DNA of 42,914 nucleotides from assembly GCA_016934735.1 (NCBI GenBank), contig JAFGSG010000114.1, positions 1-42,914 on the forward strand, given 5' to 3'. The position numbers were made by a program, and so were the translations under genes. The notes under the pieces were generated by a model. It ran no database searches and was not told the DNA's origin. It was given only the letters and a program-made list of their open reading frames with translations. The DNA comes from Spirochaetota bacterium. GTDB taxonomy: Bacteria; Spirochaetota; UBA4802; JAFGDQ01. Of this stretch, positions 24,727 to 32,418 are shown piece after piece; within the stretch, counting starts at the first letter, position 1; each line of letters opens with the position of its first letter.

Positions 24727-24757
24727 GCAGGGGCGATCCGCCTGCAATCGCCCCTGC
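24727..24757 (-). terminator. Strong GC-rich hairpin after the NuoEF-type operon
   Basis: GCAGGGGCGAT (24727-24737) and ATCGCCCCTGC (24747-24757) form a perfect 11-bp stem with a 9-base loop, 19 bases past the stop of the NuoF fusion. No U-run follows on the minus strand, so it may end transcription weakly, protect the mRNA 3' end, or be a copy of a dispersed REP-like hairpin; the stem is of the GGGGCGAT...ATCGCCCC kind that is often found dispersed in genomes. Confidence 0.5.
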
Positions 24758-24776
24758 ACAACAAAGTATCACGTCA

Positions 24777-27700
24777 TTATAATTCAGCGTCGCAGCGAAG
24801 ACAACGGCAGGCTTCCTTAATTGCGTCTTCTCTGCTGAAGCCGAGCTCAACTTCCCCGAAATTCAGTTTACGTTCCGCGCTTTCCAGTTCGGGCATTGCC
24901 ATTTGCGGACTTTCAACTGTTTCTTCATCAATTATAAGAGGAATATCTATTTTTTCTTCTGCGGATTTTTCATATGCAGGTTCACCGTTTGCTGTCCGTA
25001 TAGCGGAGTCCATATCGTCAGCAGCTTTATGACCGGCAGCTATAGCTCCAATTACGGTATCCGGGCCGGTTACAGCATCTCCACCGGCAAAATAACGCTC
25101 GTTTCCGGTGCGCGAGTTGTAAACGTTGCCTACGTCAAAAGTATCCCATTTATTAACAACGATGCCGCTTTTTTTATCCACAAAGCTCATATCCGGCACC
25201 TGGCCTACAGCTGCAATGACGGCATCCACCTGTAATGTAAACTCAGAATCCGCGATTGCTACAGGCCTCTTGCGTCCGCTTGAATCAAAATTTCCAAGTT
25301 TCATGCGCTGGCAGGTTATTGAGGTAACTTTATCACCTTTTCCCTCAATTTTCAGGGGAGCAACAAGTAGTTCAATCTTAATTCCTTCTTCTTCAGCTGC
25401 CTTGATTTCTTCATCCGCAGCAGGCATATCCTGTTTCAGGCGGCGATAAAGAATAGTAACTTCAGCTCCAAGACGCAAAGCAACGCGCGCAGCATCAATC
25501 GCGGAATTCCCTCCGCCGATAACAGCGACTTTACTGCCCAGCTTCTTCTGGCCATTGATCCACTTATCTTCGTTTGCATTGAAGTCGCGTAAGAACTCTA
25601 CTCCTCCGAATACATTTTTCAAATCCTCGCCGGGCAATCCCATCTTCTGGCTTTTGTGAGCGCCTGTAGCCAAATAAATATAATCAAAATCTTTATCCAG
25701 ATTCGCAAAGTTAATATCGCGTCCCACCCGTGTGTTTAATTTAATATCAACCCCCAAAGCCTTGATATCGTCAATTTCCTTATCAAGTATATTGCGCGGC
25801 AAACGATAAGATGGTATGCCCCAATACAGCATTCCGCCGGCGTGCGATAATTCTTCAAACACAGTTACTTTATATCCGCGCATTGCAAGATCGCGGGCAG
25901 TTGTAAGCCCTGCAGGACCTGCTCCGATAACCGCGATCTTCTCTTTGCGCGTAACGGGCACCATTTCCACTGGCGGGCGCTTCGCATTGTCTGTAATAAA
26001 ACGTTTTAAAAATTTAATAGCCAGCGGTTCATCAGTGCTGCCGCGCCGGCATTTAGTCTGGCATTTATGGTCGCAGACCCTTCCGCAAACAGACGGAAAA
26101 GGATTTGTCTGCAATAAAATTTTATATGCATCATCAAATCTCTCTGCTCTGATAAGAGCGATATACGACGGTATATCCATTTCGATGGGGCATGTATGCT
26201 GGCACGGCGACTTAAACATTGCGGAGCAGACTGCAGCCCGGCAATGATGATCCCGGATGTGTTCAACATATTCATTGCGGAAATAGCGGATCGTGCTTAA
26301 AACAGGATTCGGTGCAGTCTGGCCCAGTCCGCATAATGCCGAATTCTTTATAACCTCGGCCATTTCCTCAAGCAGTTCAATGTCCCCTTCCTTCCCTTTG
26401 CCATGAGTTATATTTGTTAAAATTTCAAGCATACGTTTCGTGCCTTCACGGCACGGCGTGCATTTGCCGCATGACTCATCCTGGCAGAAATCCATGAAAA
26501 AACGCGCCATATCCACCGCGCATTTACCTTCATTCATTACAATCAATCCGCCGGATCCCATAATAGCGCCCAGTTCGGCAACCTTCTCATAGTCTACAGG
26601 AGCGTTTAAATGCTGAACCGGGATGCATCCGCCCGAAGGACCTCCCAACTGAGCCGCCTTGAATTTTTTACCCTTCGGAATACCGCCGCCTATATCATAA
26701 ACAATTGTACCGAGTGTTGTCCCCATAGGCACTTCTACAAGTCCGACATTGGCAACATCGCCCGTAAGAGCAAAAACTTTTGTCCCTTTGCTTCTTTCGG
26801 TTCCGACTGAAGAATACCATTTTGCACCGCGTAGAATGATCTGTCCGACATTTGCCAGGGTTTCCACATTATTCAAAATACTGGGTTTTTGCCACAAACC
26901 TGCTACGGCAGGAAACGGCGGCCTCGGCCTCGGCATGCCTCGCTTGCCTTCTATTGAGGTCATAAGAGCTGTCTCCTCACCGCAGACAAAAGCTCCCGCA
27001 CCCTGGTATATCTCCAGATCGAAATCGAAACCCGTGCCAAGAATATTCTCTCCAAGGAGGCCTGCTTCTTTTGCCTGGCCAATAGCAACATTCAGGCGAT
27101 GGATAGCCAGAGGATATTCAGCACGGCAGTAAATATAACCATTATGGGAACCGATAGCTTTGGCAGCTATGACCATACCTTCCAGTACAGCATGGGGATC
27201 GCCTTCAAGAACACTTCTGTCCATAAATGCCCCTGGGTCACCCTCATCTGCATTGCACAATACATATTTAACATCGCTTTGAGACTGGGCTGCAAACTTC
27301 CATTTCATGCCGGTCGGAAAACCGGCTCCGCCGCGGCCGCGCAATCCGGAATCAAGCATTTCTTTAAGTATTTGATCCGGCGTCATTTCCGTAAGAGCTT
27401 TAGCCATACCCGCATATCCGTCGCGCGCGATATATTCCTCGATTTTTTCCGGATCGATCAGTCCGCGGTTTCGCAGTACCCGCAGTTCCTGAAGAGCAAA
27501 AAATGGAATATCCTGCATGGTTGGAATAGCTTTATCTGTAACCGGTTCTTTATATACAAGACGTTCCAGGACCCTTCCTTTTACCAGATGTTCTTCCACC
27601 AATTCAGGGATATCCGTTGGTTTTAACATAACATAAAGGACTGTATCCGGATAAACGACCATGATCGGGCCTAATGCACAAAATCCGTTGCATCCGGTTT

Positions 27701-27833
27701 CAACGACTTTGATTTCTTCATCCAGTTTTCTCTTTTCAAGTTCCTTCAACAAAGTTTCTTTAATAGTAGCACTGCCGGAAGATTTGCAGCCTGTTCCTCC
27801 ACAGATCAGTAAATGCGAACGAAAAATTTTCAT
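24777..27833 (-). CDS. NuoF/HydB-type NADH oxidoreductase fused to an NfnB/GltD-like flavoprotein
   Basis: 1018 residues in three parts. Residues 1-100: thioredoxin-fold [2Fe-2S] ferredoxin, Cys11/Cys16/Cys48/Cys52. Residues 105-525: NuoF core with LRGRGGAGFPTGMKWKF (FMN/NADH), CNADEGDPGAFMDRS, an SLBB region and the N3-type cluster Cys455/458/461 plus Cys501. Residues 528-1018: GltD/NfnB-like module with cysteines 531/536/544/548 and 583/587/591/595 for [4Fe-4S] clusters, an FAD motif (VIGAGPAG, about 635-642), a second nucleotide motif (VIGGGNSAID, about 771-780), GDAVTGPDTV and a CRCLRCD tail. HydB normally ends with a two-cluster ferredoxin domain; here a whole second flavoprotein replaces it. 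It is the last gene of the operon, with AAAGGAGG before ATG. Likely a cytoplasmic NADH/NAD(P)H-ferredoxin electron-transfer or bifurcating subunit, the partner unknown. Confidence 0.9.
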   Translation of the reverse strand: MKIFRSHLLICGGTGCKSSGSATIKETLLKELEKRKLDEEIKVVETGCNGFCALGPIMVVYPDTVLYVMLKPTDIPELVEEHLVKGRVLERLVYKEPVTDKAIPTMQDIPFFALQELRVLRNRGLIDPEKIEEYIARDGYAGMAKALTEMTPDQILKEMLDSGLRGRGGAGFPTGMKWKFAAQSQSDVKYVLCNADEGDPGAFMDRSVLEGDPHAVLEGMVIAAKAIGSHNGYIYCRAEYPLAIHRLNVAIGQAKEAGLLGENILGTGFDFDLEIYQGAGAFVCGEETALMTSIEGKRGMPRPRPPFPAVAGLWQKPSILNNVETLANVGQIILRGAKWYSSVGTERSKGTKVFALTGDVANVGLVEVPMGTTLGTIVYDIGGGIPKGKKFKAAQLGGPSGGCIPVQHLNAPVDYEKVAELGAIMGSGGLIVMNEGKCAVDMARFFMDFCQDESCGKCTPCREGTKRMLEILTNITHGKGKEGDIELLEEMAEVIKNSALCGLGQTAPNPVLSTIRYFRNEYVEHIRDHHCRAAVCSAMFKSPCQHTCPIEMDIPSYIALIRAERFDDAYKILLQTNPFPSVCGRVCDHKCQTKCRRGSTDEPLAIKFLKRFITDNAKRPPVEMVPVTRKEKIAVIGAGPAGLTTARDLAMRGYKVTVFEELSHAGGMLYWGIPSYRLPRNILDKEIDDIKALGVDIKLNTRVGRDINFANLDKDFDYIYLATGAHKSQKMGLPGEDLKNVFGGVEFLRDFNANEDKWINGQKKLGSKVAVIGGGNSAIDAARVALRLGAEVTILYRRLKQDMPAADEEIKAAEEEGIKIELLVAPLKIEGKGDKVTSITCQRMKLGNFDSSGRKRPVAIADSEFTLQVDAVIAAVGQVPDMSFVDKKSGIVVNKWDTFDVGNVYNSRTGNERYFAGGDAVTGPDTVIGAIAAGHKAADDMDSAIRTANGEPAYEKSAEEKIDIPLIIDEETVESPQMAMPELESAERKLNFGEVELGFSREDAIKEACRCLRCDAEL

Positions 27834-27943
27834 ATTACCAGCATCCTCCTTTAAAAATAATCACATAGGAAATTTATCATACTTGCATCGTGCCTGTCCG
27901 GCATATAGCATGCATATTTGCCGAATCAAAAATTATTTTAAAT

Positions 27944-28327
27944 TCATTTAACAACTTCAGTTCCTCTGGCTAATACAAACGGTGTCTGAACCTCACCCTC
28001 AAGTATATGCTTCCTGAAGACCTGCCTCATTTTATTGGGATTCATATGTTCATATTTAATCGGCTCTTTATTTATTATTTCCACCGTTACCAGCGGCTCC
28101 CTGCTGCAAAGCCCCATGCATCCGGATGTTGTAACAAATACATCACTGACACCGGTTTCTTCGATTTCCTGAAGAATAGCATCCATAACTTCATTGGCTC
28201 CGGAAGCGATGCCGCAAGTACCCATATGCACGGTAACTTTTACTCTGCGGGTACCATCGCGTAAGGCCATTTCTTTATGCACTTTCTCTTTTATTTTTTT
28301 TAAATCATTTATAGTCAATTTTGCCAT
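27944..28327 (-). CDS. Thioredoxin-fold [2Fe-2S] ferredoxin-like protein
   Basis: 127 residues of the small ferredoxin family found between NuoE and NuoF genes in HydABC-type loci. VKVTVHMGTCGIASGANEVMDAIL (29-52) and TTSGCMGLCSREPLVTVEI (66-84) are typical. Only three cysteines are visible (38, 70, 74), since the second position of the usual pair is Ala/Ser. Such proteins are nevertheless common in these operons, and the cluster may use another ligand or be absent. AGGAGG precedes ATG. It would relay electrons between NuoE/NuoF-type subunits or play a structural role. Confidence 0.87.
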   Translation of the reverse strand: MAKLTINDLKKIKEKVHKEMALRDGTRRVKVTVHMGTCGIASGANEVMDAILQEIEETGVSDVFVTTSGCMGLCSREPLVTVEIINKEPIKYEHMNPNKMRQVFRKHILEGEVQTPFVLARGTEVVK

Positions 28328-28366
28328 CAGTGATGCCTCCTGATATTTATCTTAATTGATACAGTA

Positions 28367-28861
28367 TTATGTATACTGGCTTAAAATCTCTTTTACCTTA
28401 CCCGGTTTAACGCGTCCATGGACATCTTCATCAACAACCACAACAGGCCCAAGGCCGCATGCTCCCAGACATCGGACTGTTTCCAGAGTGAAGAGTCTGT
28501 CGGCTGTTGTCTCGCCATCCTCAATACCGAACTGCTTCTGTATAGTTTCATGTATCGCTTTACCGCCGCGCACATAACATGCTGTACCGAGGCAGACACG
28601 CACCGTGTGCTTGCCGCGCGGAGTCATACAAAAAAATGAATAAAAAGTTACAACACCGTAAACCCTGCTCAAAGGCAGATTTAATCCCTCAGCGATCTTT
28701 TTTTGTACCGGCAGAGGAAGATATTCCAGAGCAACCTGCGCTTCTTCCAGTACCGGTATCAGTCCGCCGGGTTTATTTTTATACTTGTTGATAATTTCAT
28801 TAAGTTTTGCGACCTGCTCCGGTGTAAATTCCTTCAAGAGTTCTTCATCAACAGATTTCAT
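28367..28861 (-). CDS. NuoE/HydC-like [2Fe-2S] subunit
   Basis: 164 residues, the standard size of the NuoE (complex I 24-kDa)/HydC family. The helical N-terminus with LIPVLEEAQVALEYLP and SRVYGVVTFYSFF precedes the thioredoxin-fold cluster domain with Cys90/Cys95 (VRVCLGTACYVRGG) and Cys131/Cys135 (RCLGACGLGPVVVVD), all ligands intact. It pairs with the NuoF core of the fusion to form the NADH-oxidising head. A very good AAGGAGGAA precedes ATG. It follows the GHKL ATPase gene by 64 bases in the same operon. Confidence 0.92.
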   Translation of the reverse strand: MKSVDEELLKEFTPEQVAKLNEIINKYKNKPGGLIPVLEEAQVALEYLPLPVQKKIAEGLNLPLSRVYGVVTFYSFFCMTPRGKHTVRVCLGTACYVRGGKAIHETIQKQFGIEDGETTADRLFTLETVRCLGACGLGPVVVVDEDVHGRVKPGKVKEILSQYT

Positions 28862-28925
28862 TAAATTCCTCCTTGCTTGTTGCGGTATCTATACAACCTT
28901 TAACCGTTATTTATTTAGGCAGCGT

Positions 28926-29474
28926 TTAAGCTTTTGACTCAATAGAACCAAGTCCTTCTTTAATAACGCTCCGAATGTACTTAAGCACTTCAGGGTGATT
29001 TAAAGGCACATCTTCAATTTCCCTTCGTATCACTCTGGTATCCAGCATGAAACGTTTTTTACCACATCTATGTTTATAACAAAAATCCACTTCTGAATTT
29101 CCGGCTATAAGACCGATCAGGGTTTTTTCAATGTTTCCAATGGGCTGCCTGTCCAGATGCCCCAGCTTAAATACGGCCGTCAGTTTTGTGCCCTTCCCTT
29201 CTGCTGATTCCATGTTCATGCTGCCGCCGGCCATTTCCGCTGCAGCTGCCAAAAGCGGCAATCCTAATCCTACGCGCCGTACTCGTTTTGTAGTAAAAAA
29301 CGGATCCTTAACCTTATTCACTTCCTCCTGCTTTATGCCCCGTCCGTCATCGCATATCACTATTGTCAATAAATCGATTGCTGAATCTTCTTCTATTGTA
29401 ATTTCTATAATTTTCGCGCCTGCTCTGACTGAGTTCTCTGAGATGTCGAGAATGTGATCGGCAAGCTCGAGCAT
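28926..29474 (-). CDS. GHKL ATPase (histidine-kinase-like ATP-binding protein)
   Basis: 182 residues, almost only an HATPase_c domain: N-box ADHILDISENSVRAGAK (5-21), G1 CDDGRGIKQEEV (about 60-71), F-box DPFFTT and G2 VGLGLPLLAAAAEMAGG. A C-terminal extension of about 60 residues has no phospho-acceptor or sensor domain. The same stand-alone ATPase recurs in NuoE/[FeFe]-hydrogenase gene clusters of anaerobes, where its role (regulatory or assembly) is unproven. GGAG lies eight bases before ATG, inside the end of the PHP gene, and only three bases separate the genes. Confidence 0.88.
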   Translation of the reverse strand: MLELADHILDISENSVRAGAKIIEITIEEDSAIDLLTIVICDDGRGIKQEEVNKVKDPFFTTKRVRRVGLGLPLLAAAAEMAGGSMNMESAEGKGTKLTAVFKLGHLDRQPIGNIEKTLIGLIAGNSEVDFCYKHRCGKKRFMLDTRVIRREIEDVPLNHPEVLKYIRSVIKEGLGSIESKA

Positions 29475-29477
29475 TTA

Positions 29478-30239
29478 TCACTCCAGTATTTGACGGCCAT
29501 TCTCCTTCCTGAATGCCATTTTCAATTCAGAAAGAGTAGGTTTTTCCATTAAAACTTTTGTAATGGCCCTTCCGATATCTTTAATATAATGAGCATCCGA
29601 AGATGTTATAAAAGGATAATCCCCCAGTTCATTATATCTGGCTCTGGCCTCTTTAATTCCCATTGCAGCAGATATTTCCAATGCGTCAAAATTCATCCCT
29701 GCATCGATAAAGCCCAACTGGCTTAAAACACTGAAGCTTTCACGGTCAATGTGTGCAGCAACTGCAATGCCGTTAAATTTATGGATATATGAAATTACTT
29801 CATCCAGAGACAGGTCAACCGATCCTAATAATAATTTATCGTTTATCTCTTCGACTTCAGCATTTTCGTTAACAACCGCCTGGATGCCAAAACGATTTTC
29901 ATCGTTTGTTCCCGCTAAATTATTATAAACTACTCTCTGCATATCGGCGAGATCAGACACAAAATTAAAAATTGCAAGGATATGCACTTCTTCTTTAGTC
30001 GTGACCTCCATACCGGGTAGAATCTCTATCTTTTTTCCAAACGCTGCCTTTATCACATAAGAAACATTTTCAGAGGAATTATGATCGCATACGGCAATTA
30101 AATCTATCTTACTGTTTAAAGCCTGCTCCACTAAAGCGCCGGGATGCATATCCAGCTCAGCACAGGGAGACAGGCATGTATGGACATGAAAATCACAATT
30201 AAAAATTTTCAACATTTTCAGGTTACCGGATTCAACCAT
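29478..30239 (-). CDS. PHP-domain metal-dependent phosphoesterase-like protein
   Basis: 253 residues from ATG 30239; an upstream TTG at 30275 and a downstream ATG at 30215 are possible. PHP metal-binding motifs are all present: CDFHVHTCLSPCAELDMHP (H-x-H), AVCDHNSSENV, GMEVTTKEEVHILAIF, VAAHIDRES and SSDAHYI. The extended LSPCAELDM motif is typical of PHP proteins in DRTGG/NuoE-type clusters. Members hydrolyse phosphoesters (histidinol phosphate, nucleotides, nucleic acid ends), but the substrate of this subfamily is unknown. Located between a DRTGG gene and the GHKL ATPase gene, with tight spacing on both sides. Confidence 0.87.
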   Translation of the reverse strand: MVESGNLKMLKIFNCDFHVHTCLSPCAELDMHPGALVEQALNSKIDLIAVCDHNSSENVSYVIKAAFGKKIEILPGMEVTTKEEVHILAIFNFVSDLADMQRVVYNNLAGTNDENRFGIQAVVNENAEVEEINDKLLLGSVDLSLDEVISYIHKFNGIAVAAHIDRESFSVLSQLGFIDAGMNFDALEISAAMGIKEARARYNELGDYPFITSSDAHYIKDIGRAITKVLMEKPTLSELKMAFRKENGRQILE

Positions 30240-30278
30240 TAAATGCCAGAGAATAAATTCTGTCAAATAAAACAAAAG

Positions 30279-30641
30279 TTATTCTTTGCTTTCAGTCTGT
30301 TCCATCAGTTTAAATATTCTGCCGGACAGCTCAAAAGCAGACAGATTTGACACCATAATCGGTATTTTTTCCCGGTCGGCTTTTTCCAGCGTATCCGGAT
30401 TAGGTTCGCAGGAATTGATAAGAATAATTCCGGCGTGTTCTTTTAAACTTGCAACAGCAACTATATTCTGATGTACCTGTCTTGTTATCCAGACGTCTCC
30501 TTCATTTGTATTTGCCATTACGTCGCTCAAAAGATCTCCCGTGTAACCTCCTTTAACAATATTCGTAAGGCTCTCCCCCGCACACCTTACTTTTAAATCC
30601 AGTGCTTTAACAATATGAGCCATATCCAGTTTATTGTTCAC
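30279..30641 (-). CDS. DRTGG-domain protein, second of a pair
   Basis: 120 residues, a single DRTGG domain. GTG start at 30641 is preceded by AGGA at normal distance; ATG 30623 is an alternative. Characteristic stretches are KVRCAGESLTNIVKGGYTGD, LLSDVMANTNEGDVWITRQV, HQNIVAVASLKEHAGIILIN and DREKIPIMVSNLSAFELSGRI. DRTGG domains resemble regulatory parts of phosphotransacetylase and the N-terminus of HPr kinase; free-standing ones occur in pairs in hydrogenase-type operons. They may sense a metabolite, since no catalytic motif is present. Its stop is close to the PHP gene start. Confidence 0.85.
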   Translation of the reverse strand: MNNKLDMAHIVKALDLKVRCAGESLTNIVKGGYTGDLLSDVMANTNEGDVWITRQVHQNIVAVASLKEHAGIILINSCEPNPDTLEKADREKIPIMVSNLSAFELSGRIFKLMEQTESKE

Positions 30642-30706
30642 TGTTAAATCCTGTATTAGATTTATAATTTTTATAAATACTGCCCGACATCTGATTTTAT
30701 GTATTT

Positions 30707-31075
30707 CTACGCATTGTCAATATCGACTTTTTCAACACAACCTCTTATACCGTTTGCATAAAGACGGCCTGCTGTTTCGAACAGGATATATTTTGTTGAT
30801 AGAACCGGAATCTTAAGCTCATCAGCCATTTTTACAGCATCGGGTGTCAGTTTTTTCCCGCGAACAAGAATAATTACAGCTATATCAAGGACATCCGCTG
30901 TCCTGATAACCTGATTTCCCGTCAGGCCGGTCAGTAAAATACTTCCGGATTTTGCAAAGGCCAGAACGTCACTCATCAAGTCAGCGCCAAATGCTGTGTT
31001 AATTTCCATATCCAGCAGGTCTTCACCTACAATTACATCCGCCTCAAGAATTTTTTTTACTTCGCGCAGCGTCAA
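30707..31075 (-). CDS. DRTGG-domain protein, first gene of the electron-transfer operon
   Basis: 122 residues. TTG start at 31075, well supported by AAAGGAG six bases upstream. Pattern as in its downstream paralogue: EVKKILEADVIVGEDLLDME, FGADLMSDVLAFAKSGSILL, TGNQVIRTADVLDIAVIILV, KMADELKIPVLSTKYILFETAGRL. It heads the seven-gene minus-strand operon directly behind a good promoter (31145-31173). It is probably a sensor or regulatory subunit. The two DRTGG proteins are diverged from each other, which points to a heteromer rather than a recent duplication. Confidence 0.85.
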   Translation of the reverse strand: MTLREVKKILEADVIVGEDLLDMEINTAFGADLMSDVLAFAKSGSILLTGLTGNQVIRTADVLDIAVIILVRGKKLTPDAVKMADELKIPVLSTKYILFETAGRLYANGIRGCVEKVDIDNA

Positions 31076-31144
31076 CTATGACTCCTTTATAATTATGATG
31101 CCGAAAACAGACCTGAATCATTTATAATTTTTCATTAATTTCTA

Positions 31145-31173
31145 ATAATATATGCAAATTTCCGTTAAATCAA
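31145..31173 (-). promoter_or_regulatory. Sigma-70-type promoter of the DRTGG-PHP-NuoEF operon
   Basis: On the minus strand TTGATT (31173-31168), a 17-base spacer and TATTAT (31150-31145). Transcription would start near 31138, about 63 bases before the TTG start codon. There is no obvious operator palindrome around it. Confidence 0.6.
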
Positions 31174-31502
31174 CAGAAATATTTATATTTCCCCTTAATA
31201 ACCGAACTCTTTTAAAAAACCTGATTTTTTAATACTGTTGTTCTGTTATCCAAGTTTCTTTTATATGTCTTGCCCGCCTGCGGCGAGCCGGGAGATTTCT
31301 GAAAAATTAAAATTTCAAATGCCTCTTTTGTTGCTTTTTATAATTTCTTCATCATTTGTGCTTAAAAATAAATAATTGAAGACCTAATCTACCATATGAA
31401 AACTGCCCGTCAATTACCAATAATTGTGATTAATGAATAGTAAAATCCGGGGATATTATTTATAAATTGAAATATACTAATTTTAAGGCTTATTATGACG
31501 CG
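31174..31502. other. AT-rich intergenic region with one GC-rich island
   Basis: Spacer between the response regulator stop and the promoter of the next operon. It holds TTAAAAAA/TTTTTTAA arms (31212-31219 and 31225-31232) and a GC-rich island at 31272-31293 (GCCCGCCTGCGGCGAGCCGG then GA). The island has weak stem potential and the look of a dispersed-repeat end. No gene or remnant is seen on either strand. Confidence 0.4.
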
Positions 31503-32183
31503 TTATTTATGGTGCATAATAACCCATTGGATGGCGTTTCTGGTAAGTTCCGAGGAATCCTTAATTCTAAGTTTTTCTTTAATGTTTTTCTTATGGCTTT
31601 CAATAGTATAAATGCTGAGACCCAGTTTATTTGCTATTTCCTTGGTACTGAACCCATTGCCAACGAGTTGGTAAATCTCGAATTCTCTATTGCTTAAAGT
31701 TTCAATACTCAACGACGAATCCTTGGTTTTATGAATAAATTTATCAAGCAGTTTTTTGGATAATTCACCGCTTAAATAAAGTTCATCGTTTAATACTGTG
31801 CGCACCGCGCTGATTATGTTTTTTGACGCGTCCTCCTTCATGATATATCCCCGCGCGCCGGACTTAATAGCCCGCTCCGCGTATATTGATTCACTGTGCA
31901 TCGACAACACAAGCGAATATATCTCTGGAAATCTCTCTTTAATTGAACGTATCAGCTCAATACCATTTACATTGCCGGAAAGAGTTATATCTATTATCGC
32001 AATATCCGGTTTATCGCGATTGATATTATCCATTGCTTCATTCGCGCTGGATGCCTCGCCGCATATAACGAGATCTTTTTCCTTTTCTAAAACACGTTTA
32101 ATACCCTGTCTTAGAATAGGATGATCATCGACAATCAGAATCTTTTTTATTTTGATATTATGCGGCATAAAGTTATCGGTCAT
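31503..32183 (-). CDS. NarL/FixJ-type response regulator
   Basis: 226 residues. Receiver domain with KKILIVDDHPILRQGIKRVL (acidic Asp19/Asp20) and phosphoacceptor Asp65 in IAIIDITLSG; switch residues SMHSES and Lys in MKEDASKN are present. C-terminal LuxR helix-turn-helix with SNREFEIYQLVGNGFSTKEIA, then NKLGLSIYTIESHKKNIKEKLRI. A transcription factor that binds DNA as a phosphorylated dimer. The histidine kinase just upstream on the same strand is the obvious partner, although a 235-base gap with a repeat element separates the two. Its targets are unknown. Confidence 0.93.
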   Translation of the reverse strand: MTDNFMPHNIKIKKILIVDDHPILRQGIKRVLEKEKDLVICGEASSANEAMDNINRDKPDIAIIDITLSGNVNGIELIRSIKERFPEIYSLVLSMHSESIYAERAIKSGARGYIMKEDASKNIISAVRTVLNDELYLSGELSKKLLDKFIHKTKDSSLSIETLSNREFEIYQLVGNGFSTKEIANKLGLSIYTIESHKKNIKEKLRIKDSSELTRNAIQWVIMHHK

Positions 32184-32291
32184 ACAATAAAATCTTCTGA
32201 CAAACTTACGTTTTGAATTGAAAATATTCCTAATTTTTAAGTTGCTAATATTTAAGTATCCCGCCCGGGGCCGAATTGTATTGCTGATATG

Positions 32292-32400
32292 TCATTTCAG
32301 GGAATTGGACAAGTCCCGTGGCAGCCTTGGAAATCTCACGCCGTTTCATGGTTCGTTCTCGCTCACGAAACAGACCATCGAAATGATTTCTCTGCAATGA
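32292..32400 (-). repeat. 109-bp GC-rich repeat element with terminal inverted repeats
   Basis: The ends are CTGCAATGA (32392-32400) and TCATTTCAG (32292-32300), inverted copies with one mismatch. Inside, an imperfect hairpin spans 32344-32383 (TTTCATGG-TTCGT, 8-base loop, ACGAA, bulge, CCAT-C-GAAA). Read on the minus strand it begins TCATTGCAGAG and ends with CCACGGGACTTGTCC and AATGACA, the layout of the dispersed TCATTGCGAG...CAATGA repeats known in many bacterial genomes. It is clearly more GC-rich than its flanks and sits between the kinase and regulator genes. Confidence 0.55.
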
Positions 32401-32418
32401 GTCTGACAATTAAAGGAT

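Noticed and set aside
26006..26275. Frames opposite or offset to the NuoF-GltD fusion, considered as sign of two separate genes
   Set aside because: The 1018-codon frame is continuous through the junction with no internal ribosome site or stop, so it is a true fusion as read.
31272..31293. GC-rich island that could be a hairpin or RNA gene
   Set aside because: Only short, mutually exclusive stems (CCCG/CGGG or GCC/GGC) can form; noted as part of the spacer only.
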